Positions 26,717-36,580 are shown, counted from the first letter of the stretch. The stretch: 64,000 nucleotides of DNA from Adhaeribacter rhizoryzae (GCF_008629685.1 NZ_VWSF01000005.1:124001-188000); one strand, 5' to 3'. Numbers and translations: made by a program. Notes: generated by a model not told the origin, from the letters alone.

Positions 26717-27352
26717 TTAAACCAAGCCTCTTTTGTAAGCTTCTTTTACCAGTGCGGCAGTATTTTTGGCGTCGAGTTTTTGGGTAAGGTTAAACCGATG
26801 GGTTTCTACGGTGCGCAGGCTCAGAAAAAGCCTGTCGGCAATTTCCTGGTTGCTGTTTTCTTCGGCTATCAGCTTTAATATTTCTTTTTCGCGTTTGGTT
26901 ATGGGCACCTCAAACATAGAACGGCGCTGGCCCGTTATGCTTTCCTGAATTAAAATATTACGAATAGGCTCGTGAATATATTCCTGACCGTTGGCAACGG
27001 CAGTAATGGCCTGCCGCAAAGTAGCCTGATCGGCATTTTTAAGAACGTAACCGGTAGCGCCGTTGCGTAAAACCTGTTTTACATAATGCGTATCGTCGAA
27101 GCTGCTGAAAGCAATAATTTTTATGCCGGGGTATTGTTTTAAAACTGTTTTGGTCAGGTCAATGCCGTTTACGTCCGGCATCTGAATATCCATCAGTATT
27201 ACATCGGGTTGGGTATGGGCCAGAAAATTTAACAACGCCGGGCTTTGGGTAGAAGTAAAAATTACTTGGATATTAGTGCCGCTAAACATCGCTACCAAAC
27301 CATTAATTACCACTTGGTGGTCGTCTATAATCGCTAACCGAATAATATTCAT
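26717..27352 (-). CDS. NarL/FixJ-type response regulator (orphan)
   Basis: A 211-residue two-domain regulator. The receiver domain has acidic D10/D11, the phospho-acceptor D55 (VILMDIQMPD) and the GATGYVLKNAD lysine. The C-terminal LuxR-type helix-turn-helix contains TKREKEILKLIAEENSNQEI and LFLSLRTVETHRFNLTQKL. It binds DNA when phosphorylated. No histidine kinase is encoded nearby, so its sensor must be elsewhere. It faces the same way as the DeoR gene but with a 172-base gap. Confidence 0.9.
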   Translation of the reverse strand: MNIIRLAIIDDHQVVINGLVAMFSGTNIQVIFTSTQSPALLNFLAHTQPDVILMDIQMPDVNGIDLTKTVLKQYPGIKIIAFSSFDDTHYVKQVLRNGATGYVLKNADQATLRQAITAVANGQEYIHEPIRNILIQESITGQRRSMFEVPITKREKEILKLIAEENSNQEIADRLFLSLRTVETHRFNLTQKLDAKNTAALVKEAYKRGLV

Positions 27353-27524
27353 TTTTTTTTATCATTCTTGCGCTGCCACAACCTCAAATTAATCTGGCAA
27401 CTACTTAAAGTAATTAGTTCTAACGAGAAAGGAAAGGTGCGTTTTTCAGTTATACCGCTTTATTTAATTATTAAGCGTTTGTTGCTGTCTTAAAATTAAT
27501 ATTATCAGGTTTGGCTGGGGCCGG

Positions 27525-28292
27525 TTACCTGGCAATAATTACTTTTATACCTCTTTCTTCGAGCATTTCAACGATGCTATCCGGTACGCCGCTATCCGTA
27601 ACTATATATTGCACCTGATCCAGGCTGCAAACCCGGCCCAGGCCGCGGCGGCCAAATTTAGAACTATCGGCGAGTACGGCAATTACCTGCGCCGATTCTA
27701 TCATGCGCTGGTTTAAGGTGGCTTCGGTTAAGTTGGTAATGGAAAGACCAAAATCGAGGTCGATGCCATCTACGCCCAAAAATAAAATGCCGCAGGAAAT
27801 GCCGCCTAAAATTTGCTCTGCGAAAGCACCGGCCACCGAAGACGAATTCGACCGGATTAAGCCACCCAGTTGCAATATTTCTACATTGGGGCGGTTGCAG
27901 AGTTCCAGGGTTACTTTAACGGCGGGGGTGATAACCGTCAGGTGTTTGGTTGGATGCAAGTGGCGGGCCAACTGAAAAACCGTAGTACCAGACCCAATAA
28001 TAATAGAGTCATTTTGCCCGATTAGTGATAAAGCGGCTTTCGCAATTTTTTGCTTTTCGTCGGCATTTATCAGTTCCTTTTCATCAATGGGTCTTTCGTT
28101 GGTGTAAGGGTTGTTAATAGAGCCGCCGCCCCGGGTTCGGAATAACAGGTTTTTATCTTCTAATAATTTCAGGTCTTTGCGAATAGTTACGCCCGAAACT
28201 TCCATTAAATCGCTGAGTTCCTGGATATTTACCCGCCCGTCTTCCTGTAATTTCTGCAAAATGAGCTGGTGTCTGTCGGTAATATTTTTCAT
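27525..28292 (-). CDS. DeoR/GlpR-family sugar-phosphate-responsive repressor
   Basis: A 255-residue regulator with an N-terminal DeoR helix-turn-helix (RHQLILQKLQEDGRVNIQEL, SGVTIRKDLKLLEDKNLLFR) and a C-terminal phosphosugar-binding sensor (IIIGSGTTVFQLARHL, LGVDGID). DeoR-type proteins usually repress a neighbouring sugar operon until a phosphorylated intermediate binds. It points away from the phosphodiesterase/MFS/kinase cluster that begins 520 bases away, the usual divergent arrangement, so that cluster is its likely target. It has a good promoter of its own. Confidence 0.9.
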   Translation of the reverse strand: MKNITDRHQLILQKLQEDGRVNIQELSDLMEVSGVTIRKDLKLLEDKNLLFRTRGGGSINNPYTNERPIDEKELINADEKQKIAKAALSLIGQNDSIIIGSGTTVFQLARHLHPTKHLTVITPAVKVTLELCNRPNVEILQLGGLIRSNSSSVAGAFAEQILGGISCGILFLGVDGIDLDFGLSITNLTEATLNQRMIESAQVIAVLADSSKFGRRGLGRVCSLDQVQYIVTDSGVPDSIVEMLEERGIKVIIAR

Positions 28293-28316
28293 AAAAGAGC
28301 GCGCTAAGGCTTAATA

Positions 28317-28347
28317 CAAACTTAACAAACCTTTAAAGGTATTTCAA
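28317..28347 (-). promoter_or_regulatory. Bacteroidetes-type promoter of the DeoR-family gene
   Basis: Minus strand: TTG (28347-28345), 20 bases, TAAGTTTG (28324-28317), an exact TAnnTTTG match. The start codon at 28292 is about 25 bases further on. Confidence 0.55.
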
Positions 28348-28813
28348 TTATTTTTACTATTAACCAAAAGTGTTAGAGGCAATTTAATCTGGTTCATTCA
28401 CAGCTTGAAAAAGCATGAATATTTTAAATATTAATACCGCGTGCCTTTCAGCAAAATTGTTTTTAACGCCTATTTAGCCCAGGAGCCGGATTAAAGTTAC
28501 TATAGCCAAAGTTGCAAATTTAGTTTCAAAGACCAGAATCGGAACTTTATTTTTGGCCCAAGTGCAAAAAAATAATAACATTTTTAAATAAAATTTAAGC
28601 ATTTTTAATTAAAATAAAGCAAATTATAACCAAATGGTTTTCTGATTAACTTAAAAAGAGTTAATTGCTTTTAAATAATTGGTGCAAAGCCCCGGTTGAT
28701 GCGGGTTTACCAGATACTCGCATGTTTGGGTGGCAGTAGAGGCTGGTTTACCGGCAATAATCGGGTGCTTTGTCCATTAAATATTGCTTGGTTCTATCCT
28801 GAAAAGTTATGCT
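28348..28813. other. divergent intergenic region, likely DeoR control region
   Basis: This AT-rich gap lies between the DeoR gene and the phosphodiesterase gene. The stretch 28560-28650 is extremely rich in A and T. It should contain operators and the cluster promoter, but I could not identify a convincing palindrome or a TAnnTTTG box on the plus strand. Confidence 0.4.
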
Positions 28814-30148
28814 ATGAAACACTTTTTATTAACGCTTTTAGCCATAATATCTTTTTCTGTAAGCAGTTGGGCGCAAGCAGCCAAACACGTTATTTTAATT
28901 ACCATCGACGGCTTCCGGCCCGATTTTTACCTGGATAAATCCTGGGGCGCCGTAAACCTGCAATACCTTATGGAAAACGGTGTGCACGCCAAAGGAGTAA
29001 ACGGTATTTTCCCGACGGTAACTTTCCCGTCGCATACCACCTTGGTAACCGGTGTGAAGGCGGCCAAACACGGAATTTACTACAACGATCCGTTTGAGCC
29101 AACCGGCCCCACCGGCCGCTGGTACTGGCATTACAATGCTATTAAGAGTCCTACCATTTATGATGCCGTGCGCCAGGCCGGGTTAAAATCAGCTTCGGTT
29201 TTGTGGCCGGTAACCGCCGGTGCTCCCATCGACTATAATATTCCGGACATCTGGAAAGTAGGTTCGCAGCCCGACAGACGCGAAGAAACGAGCAAACATG
29301 CCACGCCCGCAGGTTTATGGCAGGAAATTGAATTAAATGCCACCGGTAAATTAGAAGCCAATGATTTTAACATGGATAAAGATTACCTGGTTATGGATGA
29401 TAACGTGGCCCGCATGGCCGCTTATTTAATCCGGAAGTACCGGCCCAACTTTACCACCGTGCATTTACCGGTTGTAGACCACGCCGAAGGTCGTGACGGC
29501 GAACAAGTAAGAAGAGCCGTAACGGGTGCCGACCGGGCCATCCGGAACATTATAGAAGCAGTAGATAAAGCCGGTATTAAAAACCAAACGGCCATTATTG
29601 TTACCGGCGACCACGGCTTTGTAGATGGGCACACCGCTATTCAGCCCAATATTTGGCTGGCCCAGGCTGGCTTACTTAAAGACATTAAAAAAGACGAGTG
29701 GCAGGCGCAGTTTCAGCCGGCGGGTGGTTCGGCGTTTTTATATTTAAAAGATGCCAAAGATAAAAAAACGCTTAACCGGGTCCGGCAATTATTAGCGGCT
29801 TTACCCGAAAGTCAGCAGAAATTATTTAAAGTAATAGAAGGAGCCGAGTTAGCCAAAGCCAGCGCCGACCCCAATGTGGCCTTGGCTTTGGCCGCCGCGC
29901 CCGGTGTTACTTTTGGCCGGGCCAGCACCGGCGAAATATTCCGACCTAACTCCGGGGGCAACCACGGTTATTTTCCCAACTTCCCCAAAATCCAGACTGG
30001 TTTTATTGGGATGGGCGCCGGCTTTAAAAAAGGCGGATTTATCCAGGAAATGGAGATGATTGATGTGGCTCCGATAATAGCCCGCCTGCTCGGGTTGGAA
30101 TTTAAATCGGCCGACGGCATGACTTATCCGGGGCTATTGGTAAAATAA
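28814..30148 (+). CDS. secreted ENPP-type nucleotide pyrophosphatase/phosphodiesterase
   Basis: The ATG at 28814 (444 residues) is chosen over a TTG 30 bases upstream because it begins a perfect signal peptide (MKHFLLTLLAIISFSVSSWA). It is an alkaline-phosphatase-superfamily enzyme: metal ligand D32 (LITIDGFRPDF), the predicted nucleophile T70 in IFPTVTFPSHTTLVTG, then VDHAEG, VTGDHGFV and GGNHGYFP carrying the other metal ligands. It would hydrolyse phosphodiester or pyrophosphate bonds in the periplasm with two metal ions (usually zinc). It is first in the polyol/kinase cluster, separated by 273 bases from the transporter. Confidence 0.9.
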   Translation: MKHFLLTLLAIISFSVSSWAQAAKHVILITIDGFRPDFYLDKSWGAVNLQYLMENGVHAKGVNGIFPTVTFPSHTTLVTGVKAAKHGIYYNDPFEPTGPTGRWYWHYNAIKSPTIYDAVRQAGLKSASVLWPVTAGAPIDYNIPDIWKVGSQPDRREETSKHATPAGLWQEIELNATGKLEANDFNMDKDYLVMDDNVARMAAYLIRKYRPNFTTVHLPVVDHAEGRDGEQVRRAVTGADRAIRNIIEAVDKAGIKNQTAIIVTGDHGFVDGHTAIQPNIWLAQAGLLKDIKKDEWQAQFQPAGGSAFLYLKDAKDKKTLNRVRQLLAALPESQQKLFKVIEGAELAKASADPNVALALAAAPGVTFGRASTGEIFRPNSGGNHGYFPNFPKIQTGFIGMGAGFKKGGFIQEMEMIDVAPIIARLLGLEFKSADGMTYPGLLVK

Positions 30149-30421
30149 AGCTTTGCTTTTTTTAGTATATTATAGTTTAAAAGTGTTTAATTAGGTTTAA
30201 TTTTATTTGCATTTAAGATAATTATTAAACTTAATGATATGAATATAAACCTTTATACCTGATACCAGCCAACTTTTGTCTTCTTTAAAATCTAAAAAGA
30301 GATAAAAGAGAGCCTGACTGCCCTTGCAACCTTCGGGTTAAATAAAAAGAATACAATATTCCACAAAACAGCGCTTGAACCAAAAACCACCACCAATTTA
30401 AAATCATAACCAAAGACTTAC

Positions 30422-31723
30422 ATGCGTACAGAAACAAATTCGGGAGAATCCTTACTGGAAAAAGCCGGCATTCCGGGACAGCTGGGTTGGGGATATTTAG
30501 GTATTTTAATTTTTATGATGGGCGATGGCCTGGAACAAGGCTGGCTGAGCCCGTATTTATTAGAGCACGGCATGTCCATGCAGCAATCGGCTTCATTGTT
30601 TACCGTTTACGGCATTACCATCGCTATTTCTTCCTGGTTTTCGGGCGTACTGGCCGAAGGCTACGGGGCCAAGAAAACAATGGCCATGGGCTTACTCCTT
30701 TATATTATTGGTACCATTAGTTTTATTGGCTATGGTATGACCAACCTGAACTTCCCGATTATGCTCTTTACCTATGCTTTGCGGGGCTTTGGTTATCCAT
30801 TATTTGCCTATTCTTTCCTGGTTTGGATTACCTATCGCAGCCCGCAGCAAAAGCTGGGCCGGGCTGTGGGCTGGTTCTGGTTTGTGTTTACGGGCGGCTT
30901 AAACGTACTGGGCGCTTATTATTCCAGTTGGGCCATTCAGCATTTAGGCTATATCAATACCATGTGGAGCTCTATCTTCTGGGTTTTGGTGGGCGGCTTT
31001 TTTGCCTTGGTTTTAAACCGCGATAAATTTAAATCCAGCAATACCAATCCGGGAGCTAAAGCCCAGGAATTAATGAAAGGTTTAACCATTGTAAAAGAAG
31101 AACCCAAAGTACTGTTAGGCGGCCTGGTGCGCGTTATTAATACCACGGCCCAATTTGCTTTCCCGGTTTTTTTACCTACTTACATGGCGGCGCACGGCTT
31201 TTCTACTACCGAGTGGCTGCAAATCTGGGGTACTATTTTTACCGCCAATATTGCTTTTAACTTAATATTTGGTTTTGTCGGCGACCAGATGGGCTGGCGC
31301 AATACGGTGATGTGGTTTGGCGGCGTGGGTTGCGCTTTGTCTACGTTGTTATTTTTTTACACCCCGCAACTCGTCGGCGATAATTTCTGGATAGTATTAA
31401 TGGCCGGGGTTTTATGGGGTGCTTTGCTGGCGGGCTATGTACCGTTGTCGGCGCTGGTACCGTCTTTGGTTTCTAAAGACAAAGGCGCGGCCATGGCTAT
31501 CTTAAACCTGGGCGCTGGTTTGCCGGTTTTCCTGGGCCCGGCCATTGTGGGCGTATTTATTGGCTTAGTCGGCAACGAAGGCGTTGTCTGGATTTTAGCC
31601 GGCCTTTATTTCCTGAGTGCCATCCTCACCAAATTTATTACCCTACCCGATAATGCCAAAACCGCCCACCATGTAAAAGCCGACGTGGCAAGCCGGCCCG
31701 TAGGACAACTAAGTGCCCGCTAA
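30422..31723 (+). CDS. MFS transporter of the polyol permease family (RbtT/DalT/CsbX type)
   Basis: A 433-residue, 12-helix transporter. The N-terminal GYLGILIFMMGDGLEQGWLS and GWFWFVFTGGLNVLGAYYSS are characteristic, as I recall, of the family that includes Klebsiella ribitol (RbtT) and arabinitol (DalT) permeases and Bacillus CsbX/YoaB. It imports a small polyol or sugar acid by proton symport. Located directly before a YoaD-like dehydrogenase and a YoaC-like kinase, it reproduces the gene content of the Bacillus subtilis yoaB-yoaC-yoaD set. The substrate is not known. Confidence 0.85.
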   Translation: MRTETNSGESLLEKAGIPGQLGWGYLGILIFMMGDGLEQGWLSPYLLEHGMSMQQSASLFTVYGITIAISSWFSGVLAEGYGAKKTMAMGLLLYIIGTISFIGYGMTNLNFPIMLFTYALRGFGYPLFAYSFLVWITYRSPQQKLGRAVGWFWFVFTGGLNVLGAYYSSWAIQHLGYINTMWSSIFWVLVGGFFALVLNRDKFKSSNTNPGAKAQELMKGLTIVKEEPKVLLGGLVRVINTTAQFAFPVFLPTYMAAHGFSTTEWLQIWGTIFTANIAFNLIFGFVGDQMGWRNTVMWFGGVGCALSTLLFFYTPQLVGDNFWIVLMAGVLWGALLAGYVPLSALVPSLVSKDKGAAMAILNLGAGLPVFLGPAIVGVFIGLVGNEGVVWILAGLYFLSAILTKFITLPDNAKTAHHVKADVASRPVGQLSAR

Positions 31724-31804
31724 TATTCATAAATTTTTCTTGGGAAGTAAACCAGTAGCGTTTATGCTCTCCCAAGTGTTTTATCTCACCTAAACAAGAT
31801 TACC

Positions 31805-32806
31805 ATGAGAATTTTAATTACGGCGCCTTATCACGAGAAAGCGCAAGCGGTGTTGGCCCAAACGTTTGGCGACATTATTTACCGCCCCTGGAAACCCCAC
31901 GGACGGGCTTACCACGCCGAAGAATTAATTTCTTTGTTAAAAGAAACCCAGGCCAATGCTTTAATAACTGAACACGATAACGTTACGGCCGAAGTAATAG
32001 AAATATTCCCGGACTTAGAATTTATTGGCGTATGCCGCGGCACGCCCTCTAATGTAGCCATAGAAAAAGCAACCGAATGCGATATTCCGGTTTTCCATAC
32101 GCCCGCGCGTAATGCCCAGGCCGTGGCCGAAATGTTTGTGGCCAATGTAATTACGTTTTTACGCAACACCATTGCCGGTTGCGAGTGGCTGGCCGGCGAA
32201 AACTGGGAAGTCGGTGCGCATACCTCTTACCTGCAATTTAAAGGCAACGAACTGGCCGGCCGCACCATTGGTATGGTTGGGTTTGGTGCCATTGGGCAGC
32301 GCATTGCCGAAATGGTGAAGAATTTCCCTTGCCCTATTCAGTTTTACGACCCTTATGTAAAGCAGGCCGATCCAGCTTATAAGAAAACCACGCTCGAAGC
32401 TGTTTTCGAAACCAGCGATATAGTTTCCATTCATTTGCCGGTAACCGAACAAACCAAAGGAATGATTGATAAAACGTTGATTTCGCGGATGAAGAAAGAT
32501 GCCATTTTTGTAAATACGGCCCGGGCCGTGGTGGTAAACCGCGAAGATTTACTCGATGCCTTGGAAAATAACCAGATTCGGGGGGCTATCCTGGATGTAT
32601 TCGACCACGAACCACCCGATGCCACCGATTACAAAATTATTCACCGCCCTAATGTGTTGGCCACGCCGCATATTGCCGGGGCTACTTTTGAGGTAGAAGA
32701 CCACCATGCTTTTATCATGAACGATGCTTTAAAAAGCTGGTTCACCGACCAGAACCGAAATATTAAACAATTGGCTAACAAAGAAATATTAACGGTTAAA
32801 AGCTAA
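31805..32806 (+). CDS. D-isomer-specific 2-hydroxyacid dehydrogenase (YoaD-like)
   Basis: A 333-residue NAD-dependent dehydrogenase with nucleotide motif GMVGFGAIGQRIA (about 157-168) and catalytic R240 (NTARAVVV), E269 (DVFDHEP) and H289 (ATPHIAGA). It resembles phosphoglycerate dehydrogenase without an ACT domain. It oxidises a 2-hydroxy acid to the 2-keto acid. It sits 22 bases before an FGGY kinase, so a phosphorylated or free sugar acid is the likely substrate. An alternative is a biosynthetic SerA role, but the context argues against that. Confidence 0.9.
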   Translation: MRILITAPYHEKAQAVLAQTFGDIIYRPWKPHGRAYHAEELISLLKETQANALITEHDNVTAEVIEIFPDLEFIGVCRGTPSNVAIEKATECDIPVFHTPARNAQAVAEMFVANVITFLRNTIAGCEWLAGENWEVGAHTSYLQFKGNELAGRTIGMVGFGAIGQRIAEMVKNFPCPIQFYDPYVKQADPAYKKTTLEAVFETSDIVSIHLPVTEQTKGMIDKTLISRMKKDAIFVNTARAVVVNREDLLDALENNQIRGAILDVFDHEPPDATDYKIIHRPNVLATPHIAGATFEVEDHHAFIMNDALKSWFTDQNRNIKQLANKEILTVKS

Positions 32807-32828
32807 ATAGCTCTGTAAATAGTAAGAA

Positions 32829-34289
32829 ATGGCGGCACAAGAAGCATACATTATTATTGATATTGGCACCGGTAATGTGCGGGTGGCGGTAGCGGCTACC
32901 AGCGGCGAAATATTGAGCGTGGCGCGGGCAAACATGCCTTACCACAAAGATGAAAACTATCCCGAATCTATTTATTTCGACCCGAATGAGCTGTGGGGTA
33001 TTATTACCAACCTGGCCCAAACCGCTTTACAACAGGTGCCCGGCGTAGAAATAAAAGCCTTAACCGCTACCAGCCAGCGCGAAGGAATTGTTTTAATCGG
33101 CCAAAACGGCAACTCGCTGATTGGCTTACCCAATATTGACCACCGTGGCCGGGAGTGGGAGCGTATCATGACCGATAAAAGCAATATTTATACTTTAACC
33201 GGCCGCTATCCTACGTCCCTCTTTTCGGCTTTAAAACTGGTTGGTGTCCGGGAGCGGCGTCCCGAAATATGGGAGCAGTTTGCCACTTTTGTCAGTATCA
33301 GCGATTGGGCGCAATACCTGTTGAGCGGCGTGGCGCGGTATGAACATTCGCAGGCTTCCGAAACCTTGCTGTACGATGTAGCCCAAAAGCAATGGTCGCC
33401 GGAATTAGGTTTTATTTTTGATATTAACACGGCCAACCTACCGGAATTAGGAAGCGCCGGTACAATTCTGGGAGATATTTTACCCGAACAAGCCAGTGTT
33501 TTGAATATTTCGCCGGCGGCCGTGGTAATTATCGGCGGGGCCGATACCCAACTAGCCGTTTTGGGCACCCAACCCGAGCTCGACGATGTGGTAATCGTAT
33601 CGGGCACGACTACGCCTATTATCAAGTTAGCTAACCATTACGTCATTGATGCGCAGGAACGGTCGTGGACTAACCGCCACACCGATGCGGATAGCTTTAT
33701 TCTGGAAACCAACGCGGGCGTAACCGGCCTGAATTATCAGCGCCTGAAAGAAATATTTTACCCCAACGAAAGCTACGCGGTAATTGAACAGGAGCTTTCG
33801 GCGCTGACGCATCTGCAATGCGTGGCTTCGCTGGGTTCGCTGGTTGCCGACGAAAAAGCCCCGATTACCAAAGGTGGTTTTATTTTTCCGGCCCCGGTTT
33901 CGCATTTATTAACCCGCGCGCATTTTGTGTGGGCTACTTTGTGGGATATTGCCTGTAGCATCAAAGAAAATTACAGCACCCTCTGCGACATAGAAGCGCA
34001 CGAAAAAGATTATATATGGGCCTGTGGCGGTGGTTTTCAGAGCCCGATGCTGCGGCAATTTATTTCTAACCTGTTGCAGAAGAAAGTTAGGGTACGCGCT
34101 AATTACCAGCAATCGTCGGTAGTTGGGGGCGTTATAATTTGCAACGAAGCCTTGGGTGTAGCCGGGCAAGCCGAAGTGCCGGTAACCGTAGTAGAACCCC
34201 AGGTAAATGCCCGCGATCAGCAGCTGTACGCCGAATGGAAAAAGAACCGGGCCACTTTTAAACAAATGTGCAAGGAGGAAGTAGCATGA
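32829..34289 (+). CDS. FGGY-family carbohydrate kinase (YoaC-like)
   Basis: A 486-residue ASKHA-fold kinase. The first phosphate loop is IIDIGTGNVRVAVA, the second domain contains VIIGGADTQLAVLG, and the end has WACGGGFQSPMLRQF. The unusual first loop (GTGN rather than GTxS) recalls the YoaC/AI-2-kinase-like branch of FGGY kinases. It phosphorylates a small sugar, polyol or sugar acid with ATP in the cytoplasm. Its stop overlaps the start of the next kinase (ATGA), so the two are translationally coupled. Confidence 0.85.
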   Translation: MAAQEAYIIIDIGTGNVRVAVAATSGEILSVARANMPYHKDENYPESIYFDPNELWGIITNLAQTALQQVPGVEIKALTATSQREGIVLIGQNGNSLIGLPNIDHRGREWERIMTDKSNIYTLTGRYPTSLFSALKLVGVRERRPEIWEQFATFVSISDWAQYLLSGVARYEHSQASETLLYDVAQKQWSPELGFIFDINTANLPELGSAGTILGDILPEQASVLNISPAAVVIIGGADTQLAVLGTQPELDDVVIVSGTTTPIIKLANHYVIDAQERSWTNRHTDADSFILETNAGVTGLNYQRLKEIFYPNESYAVIEQELSALTHLQCVASLGSLVADEKAPITKGGFIFPAPVSHLLTRAHFVWATLWDIACSIKENYSTLCDIEAHEKDYIWACGGGFQSPMLRQFISNLLQKKVRVRANYQQSSVVGGVIICNEALGVAGQAEVPVTVVEPQVNARDQQLYAEWKKNRATFKQMCKEEVA

Positions 34290-35746
34290 GAGGACCTTAT
34301 TTTTTAGGCATCGACATCGGGACGCAAGGTGCCCGGGTGGTTTTGCTGGATGTAGCCGGCCACGTGGTGGGCAGCCAGGAAGAAGCTTTTGCCTTGAACG
34401 AGAAATCGCGCGAAGAACAATCGCCGCAGGAGTGGTGGGCCGCTACCCAACGGTCGGTAAAAGCATTATTAAAAGAAGCCGACGGGCAAATTACCTTAGC
34501 AAGTATTAAAGCTATTTCGGTTACATCTACCTCCGGTACCGTTATCCCGCTGGATGCGGCCCATTATCCGTTGCACCCGGCCATTATGTACTCCGATAAC
34601 CGCTCGGCGGAACAAGGACGGTTGTGTAAACAAGTTGCCCAGCAATATCATCCGCAGGGCTATACCGGCTTTAACGCTTCCAGCGGTTTATCCAAAATGG
34701 TGTGGTTTGGTCAGCAATATCCCGATAAAGCCCAACGGCTGCACAAATGGATTCATGCCACCGATTTTATTATTGGTAAACTAAGCGAAAACTGGGGCAT
34801 TACCGATTATACCAATGCGTTAAAATCGGGTTATGATGTAAACGAAGGCTACTGGCCCGCTTATATTTACGAACAACTGCCTTTAAAAAAAGAGTGGCTG
34901 CCCGAGGTGGTACCTTCGGGTACGCCCATTGGGCATTTAGCCCCGGCTTTGGCGGCAGGTTGGGGTTTAAGCCCGCAGGTACAAATTGTAGCCGGCATGA
35001 CCGACGGCTGCGCTTCGCAAATTGCGTCCGGAGCCGTTAACCTCGGCGATTGGAATACCACCATTGGAACAACCTTAGTCGTAAAAGGCGTAACCCGCAC
35101 CGAAATAAAAGACCCCGCAGACCGGCTCTACAGCCACCGTCACCCCAAAGGATTCTGGATGCCCGGTGGCGCCAGTAATACCGGCGCCGACTGGATAACC
35201 CGGGAATTTAAAGCTGATTTAGACGAACTGAACGAACAAGCAGCGCAACTGATGCCGTCGGGTTATATGGCTTACCCGTTGAGGCAGGAGGGAGAGCGCT
35301 TTCCGTTTATTTCGCCACAGGCCCGCGGTTTTGAGCCCACCGGTTTAACCCCGGCCCAACGTTTTGTGGCCAATCTGGAAGGAGTTGCTTACCTGGAGCG
35401 CTACGCCTTTGAGTTGATCGAGAGATTATCCGGCGAAAAAGTAAAAGCGGTGTATACGGCTGGTGGCGCCAGTAATTCCGATACCTGGCTTACCATCCGG
35501 AGCAATGTACTTAACCGGCCTATTTACAAAATGCGGCATGTAACCGGAGCCGTAGGCGCGGCCATTCTGGCGGCCTCCAAAACTCATTTTAATTCTATTA
35601 TAGAAGCTACCCAAGCCCTTACGCACATCGAGAAAGAATTTCAGCCGAACCCGGCCTTAAGCACCAGCTACGAAGCCGGATACCAGGAATTTATTCGGAC
35701 CTTGCAGGAAAAGGGCTATATTCAAAAAGACTATCAATATGCTTAA
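34286..35746 (+). CDS. second FGGY-family carbohydrate kinase (ribulokinase/xylulokinase-like)
   Basis: The start at 34286 gives an ATGA overlap with the upstream kinase and is preceded by AGGAGG (34273-34278), a rare strong Shine-Dalgarno in this window; an upstream TTG at 34268 is less likely. The 486 residues include GIDIGTQGARVVLLD (phosphate 1), VAGMTDGCASQIASG, and GGASNTGADWI and YTAGGASNSDTWL near the ATP site. It is clearly diverged from the first kinase, so the pair probably phosphorylates different substrates or forms a two-subunit system. It overlaps the next gene by 8 bases. Confidence 0.85.
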   Translation: MRGPYFLGIDIGTQGARVVLLDVAGHVVGSQEEAFALNEKSREEQSPQEWWAATQRSVKALLKEADGQITLASIKAISVTSTSGTVIPLDAAHYPLHPAIMYSDNRSAEQGRLCKQVAQQYHPQGYTGFNASSGLSKMVWFGQQYPDKAQRLHKWIHATDFIIGKLSENWGITDYTNALKSGYDVNEGYWPAYIYEQLPLKKEWLPEVVPSGTPIGHLAPALAAGWGLSPQVQIVAGMTDGCASQIASGAVNLGDWNTTIGTTLVVKGVTRTEIKDPADRLYSHRHPKGFWMPGGASNTGADWITREFKADLDELNEQAAQLMPSGYMAYPLRQEGERFPFISPQARGFEPTGLTPAQRFVANLEGVAYLERYAFELIERLSGEKVKAVYTAGGASNSDTWLTIRSNVLNRPIYKMRHVTGAVGAAILAASKTHFNSIIEATQALTHIEKEFQPNPALSTSYEAGYQEFIRTLQEKGYIQKDYQYA

Positions 35747-36338
35747 CATCTATTTACTGCGGCACGGGCAAACGGCCTGGAACGCCGATGGCAATCGCTA
35801 CTGCGGCCGCACCGATTTACCGTTAACCGAAACAGGTTTGCAGCAAGCGCAGTTAGCCGCCGAACAATTAAAAAATATTCCGTTCGATGCGGTTTATTCC
35901 TCGCCGCTGGAAAGGGCTTTTCGTACCGCGCAAATTGCGAGTGGCCGCCCCGATGTAAAAACCGACGACCGCTTAATAGAAGCTGATTTTGGCCAGTGGG
36001 AAAGCAAAGCCAAAGAGGTTTTTATTCCGGAAAACGAACAACTGTGGCAAAACTGGTGCGAAGACCCGGCCAATACCCGCGCGGGCGGAACCGGCGAATC
36101 GGCCCAGGAAATTGTAACCCGGGTAGATGATTTTTTCCAGGATTTGAGGCAGCAATACCCCATCGGCAATGTAATGGTAGTGGCGCACAACGGCGTAAAC
36201 CGTTTTTACCTCGCTTACAAGTTAGGCATGCCTCTGAAATATTACCGCCGGTTGGTGCTGGATAATTCTTCCATTACGCATTTCGGTCTGGATGAAACCG
36301 GTGAAATTTCGCTGATTCGCCTGAATAGTAAGTTGTAG
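35739..36338 (+). CDS. histidine phosphatase (phosphoglycerate-mutase-like)
   Basis: A 199-residue protein with the RHG motif (YLLRHGQTAWNADG, H9), SSPLERAFRTAQI, the glutamate in EADFGQWE and the second histidine in VVAHNGVNR. It removes or moves a phosphate through a phosphohistidine intermediate in the cytoplasm. The 8-base overlap with the upstream kinase makes it part of the same operon. A phosphatase coupled to two sugar kinases suggests dephosphorylation of a pathway intermediate rather than glycolysis. Confidence 0.9.
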   Translation: MLNIYLLRHGQTAWNADGNRYCGRTDLPLTETGLQQAQLAAEQLKNIPFDAVYSSPLERAFRTAQIASGRPDVKTDDRLIEADFGQWESKAKEVFIPENEQLWQNWCEDPANTRAGGTGESAQEIVTRVDDFFQDLRQQYPIGNVMVVAHNGVNRFYLAYKLGMPLKYYRRLVLDNSSITHFGLDETGEISLIRLNSKL

Positions 36339-36383
36339 TTAGCTGAGTCTATAATTTACATTTGAATCTGGAATGAATCAAAC

Positions 36384-36472
36384 GCTATGGTGCCATTGGT
36401 GGTGTTATCACCGCTAATTCTAAAGCTTCTGCCATGCTTCTTGCTGGTGAAAACACACAGCAAGGGCGGCGG
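36384..36472 (+). repeat. dispersed intergenic repeat, copy C
   Basis: Contains GGTGGTGTTATCACCGCTAA, TTCTAAAGCTTCTGCC and CTTGCTGGTG, shared with copy B (56992-57066, opposite strand) and copy A (26562-26626). It fills the gap between the histidine phosphatase and GDPD genes. A 54-codon frame from ATG 36387 to 36551 begins MVPLVVLSPLILKLLPCFLL and aligns with the frames of the other copies. Confidence 0.65.
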
Positions 36473-36551
36473 CTTTAGCTATTTCATAAAATACAAAATG
36501 GGCTCAAAACCTAGGGTTATTAAATTACCGTCACTACCAATTTTTCTGTAA
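36387..36551 (+). CDS. possible 54-residue peptide encoded by the dispersed repeat
   Basis: ATG 36387 to TAA 36549-36551. The start resembles the 36-residue frame in repeat copy B (MVLSLPILKLLADYLLV). A second frame through the same repeat is also largely open (GGVITANSKASAMLLAG), so coding status is doubtful; conservation may be at the DNA level only. Confidence 0.2.
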   Translation: MVPLVVLSPLILKLLPCFLLVKTHSKGGGFSYFIKYKMGSKPRVIKLPSLPIFL

Positions 36552-36580
36552 TCAATACCAACTATTTATTACCAGCTAAC

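Noticed and set aside
26717-28292. Two-component system formed with a neighbouring kinase
   Set aside because: No histidine kinase is encoded next to the response regulator; the adjacent gene is a DeoR-family repressor with its own promoter.
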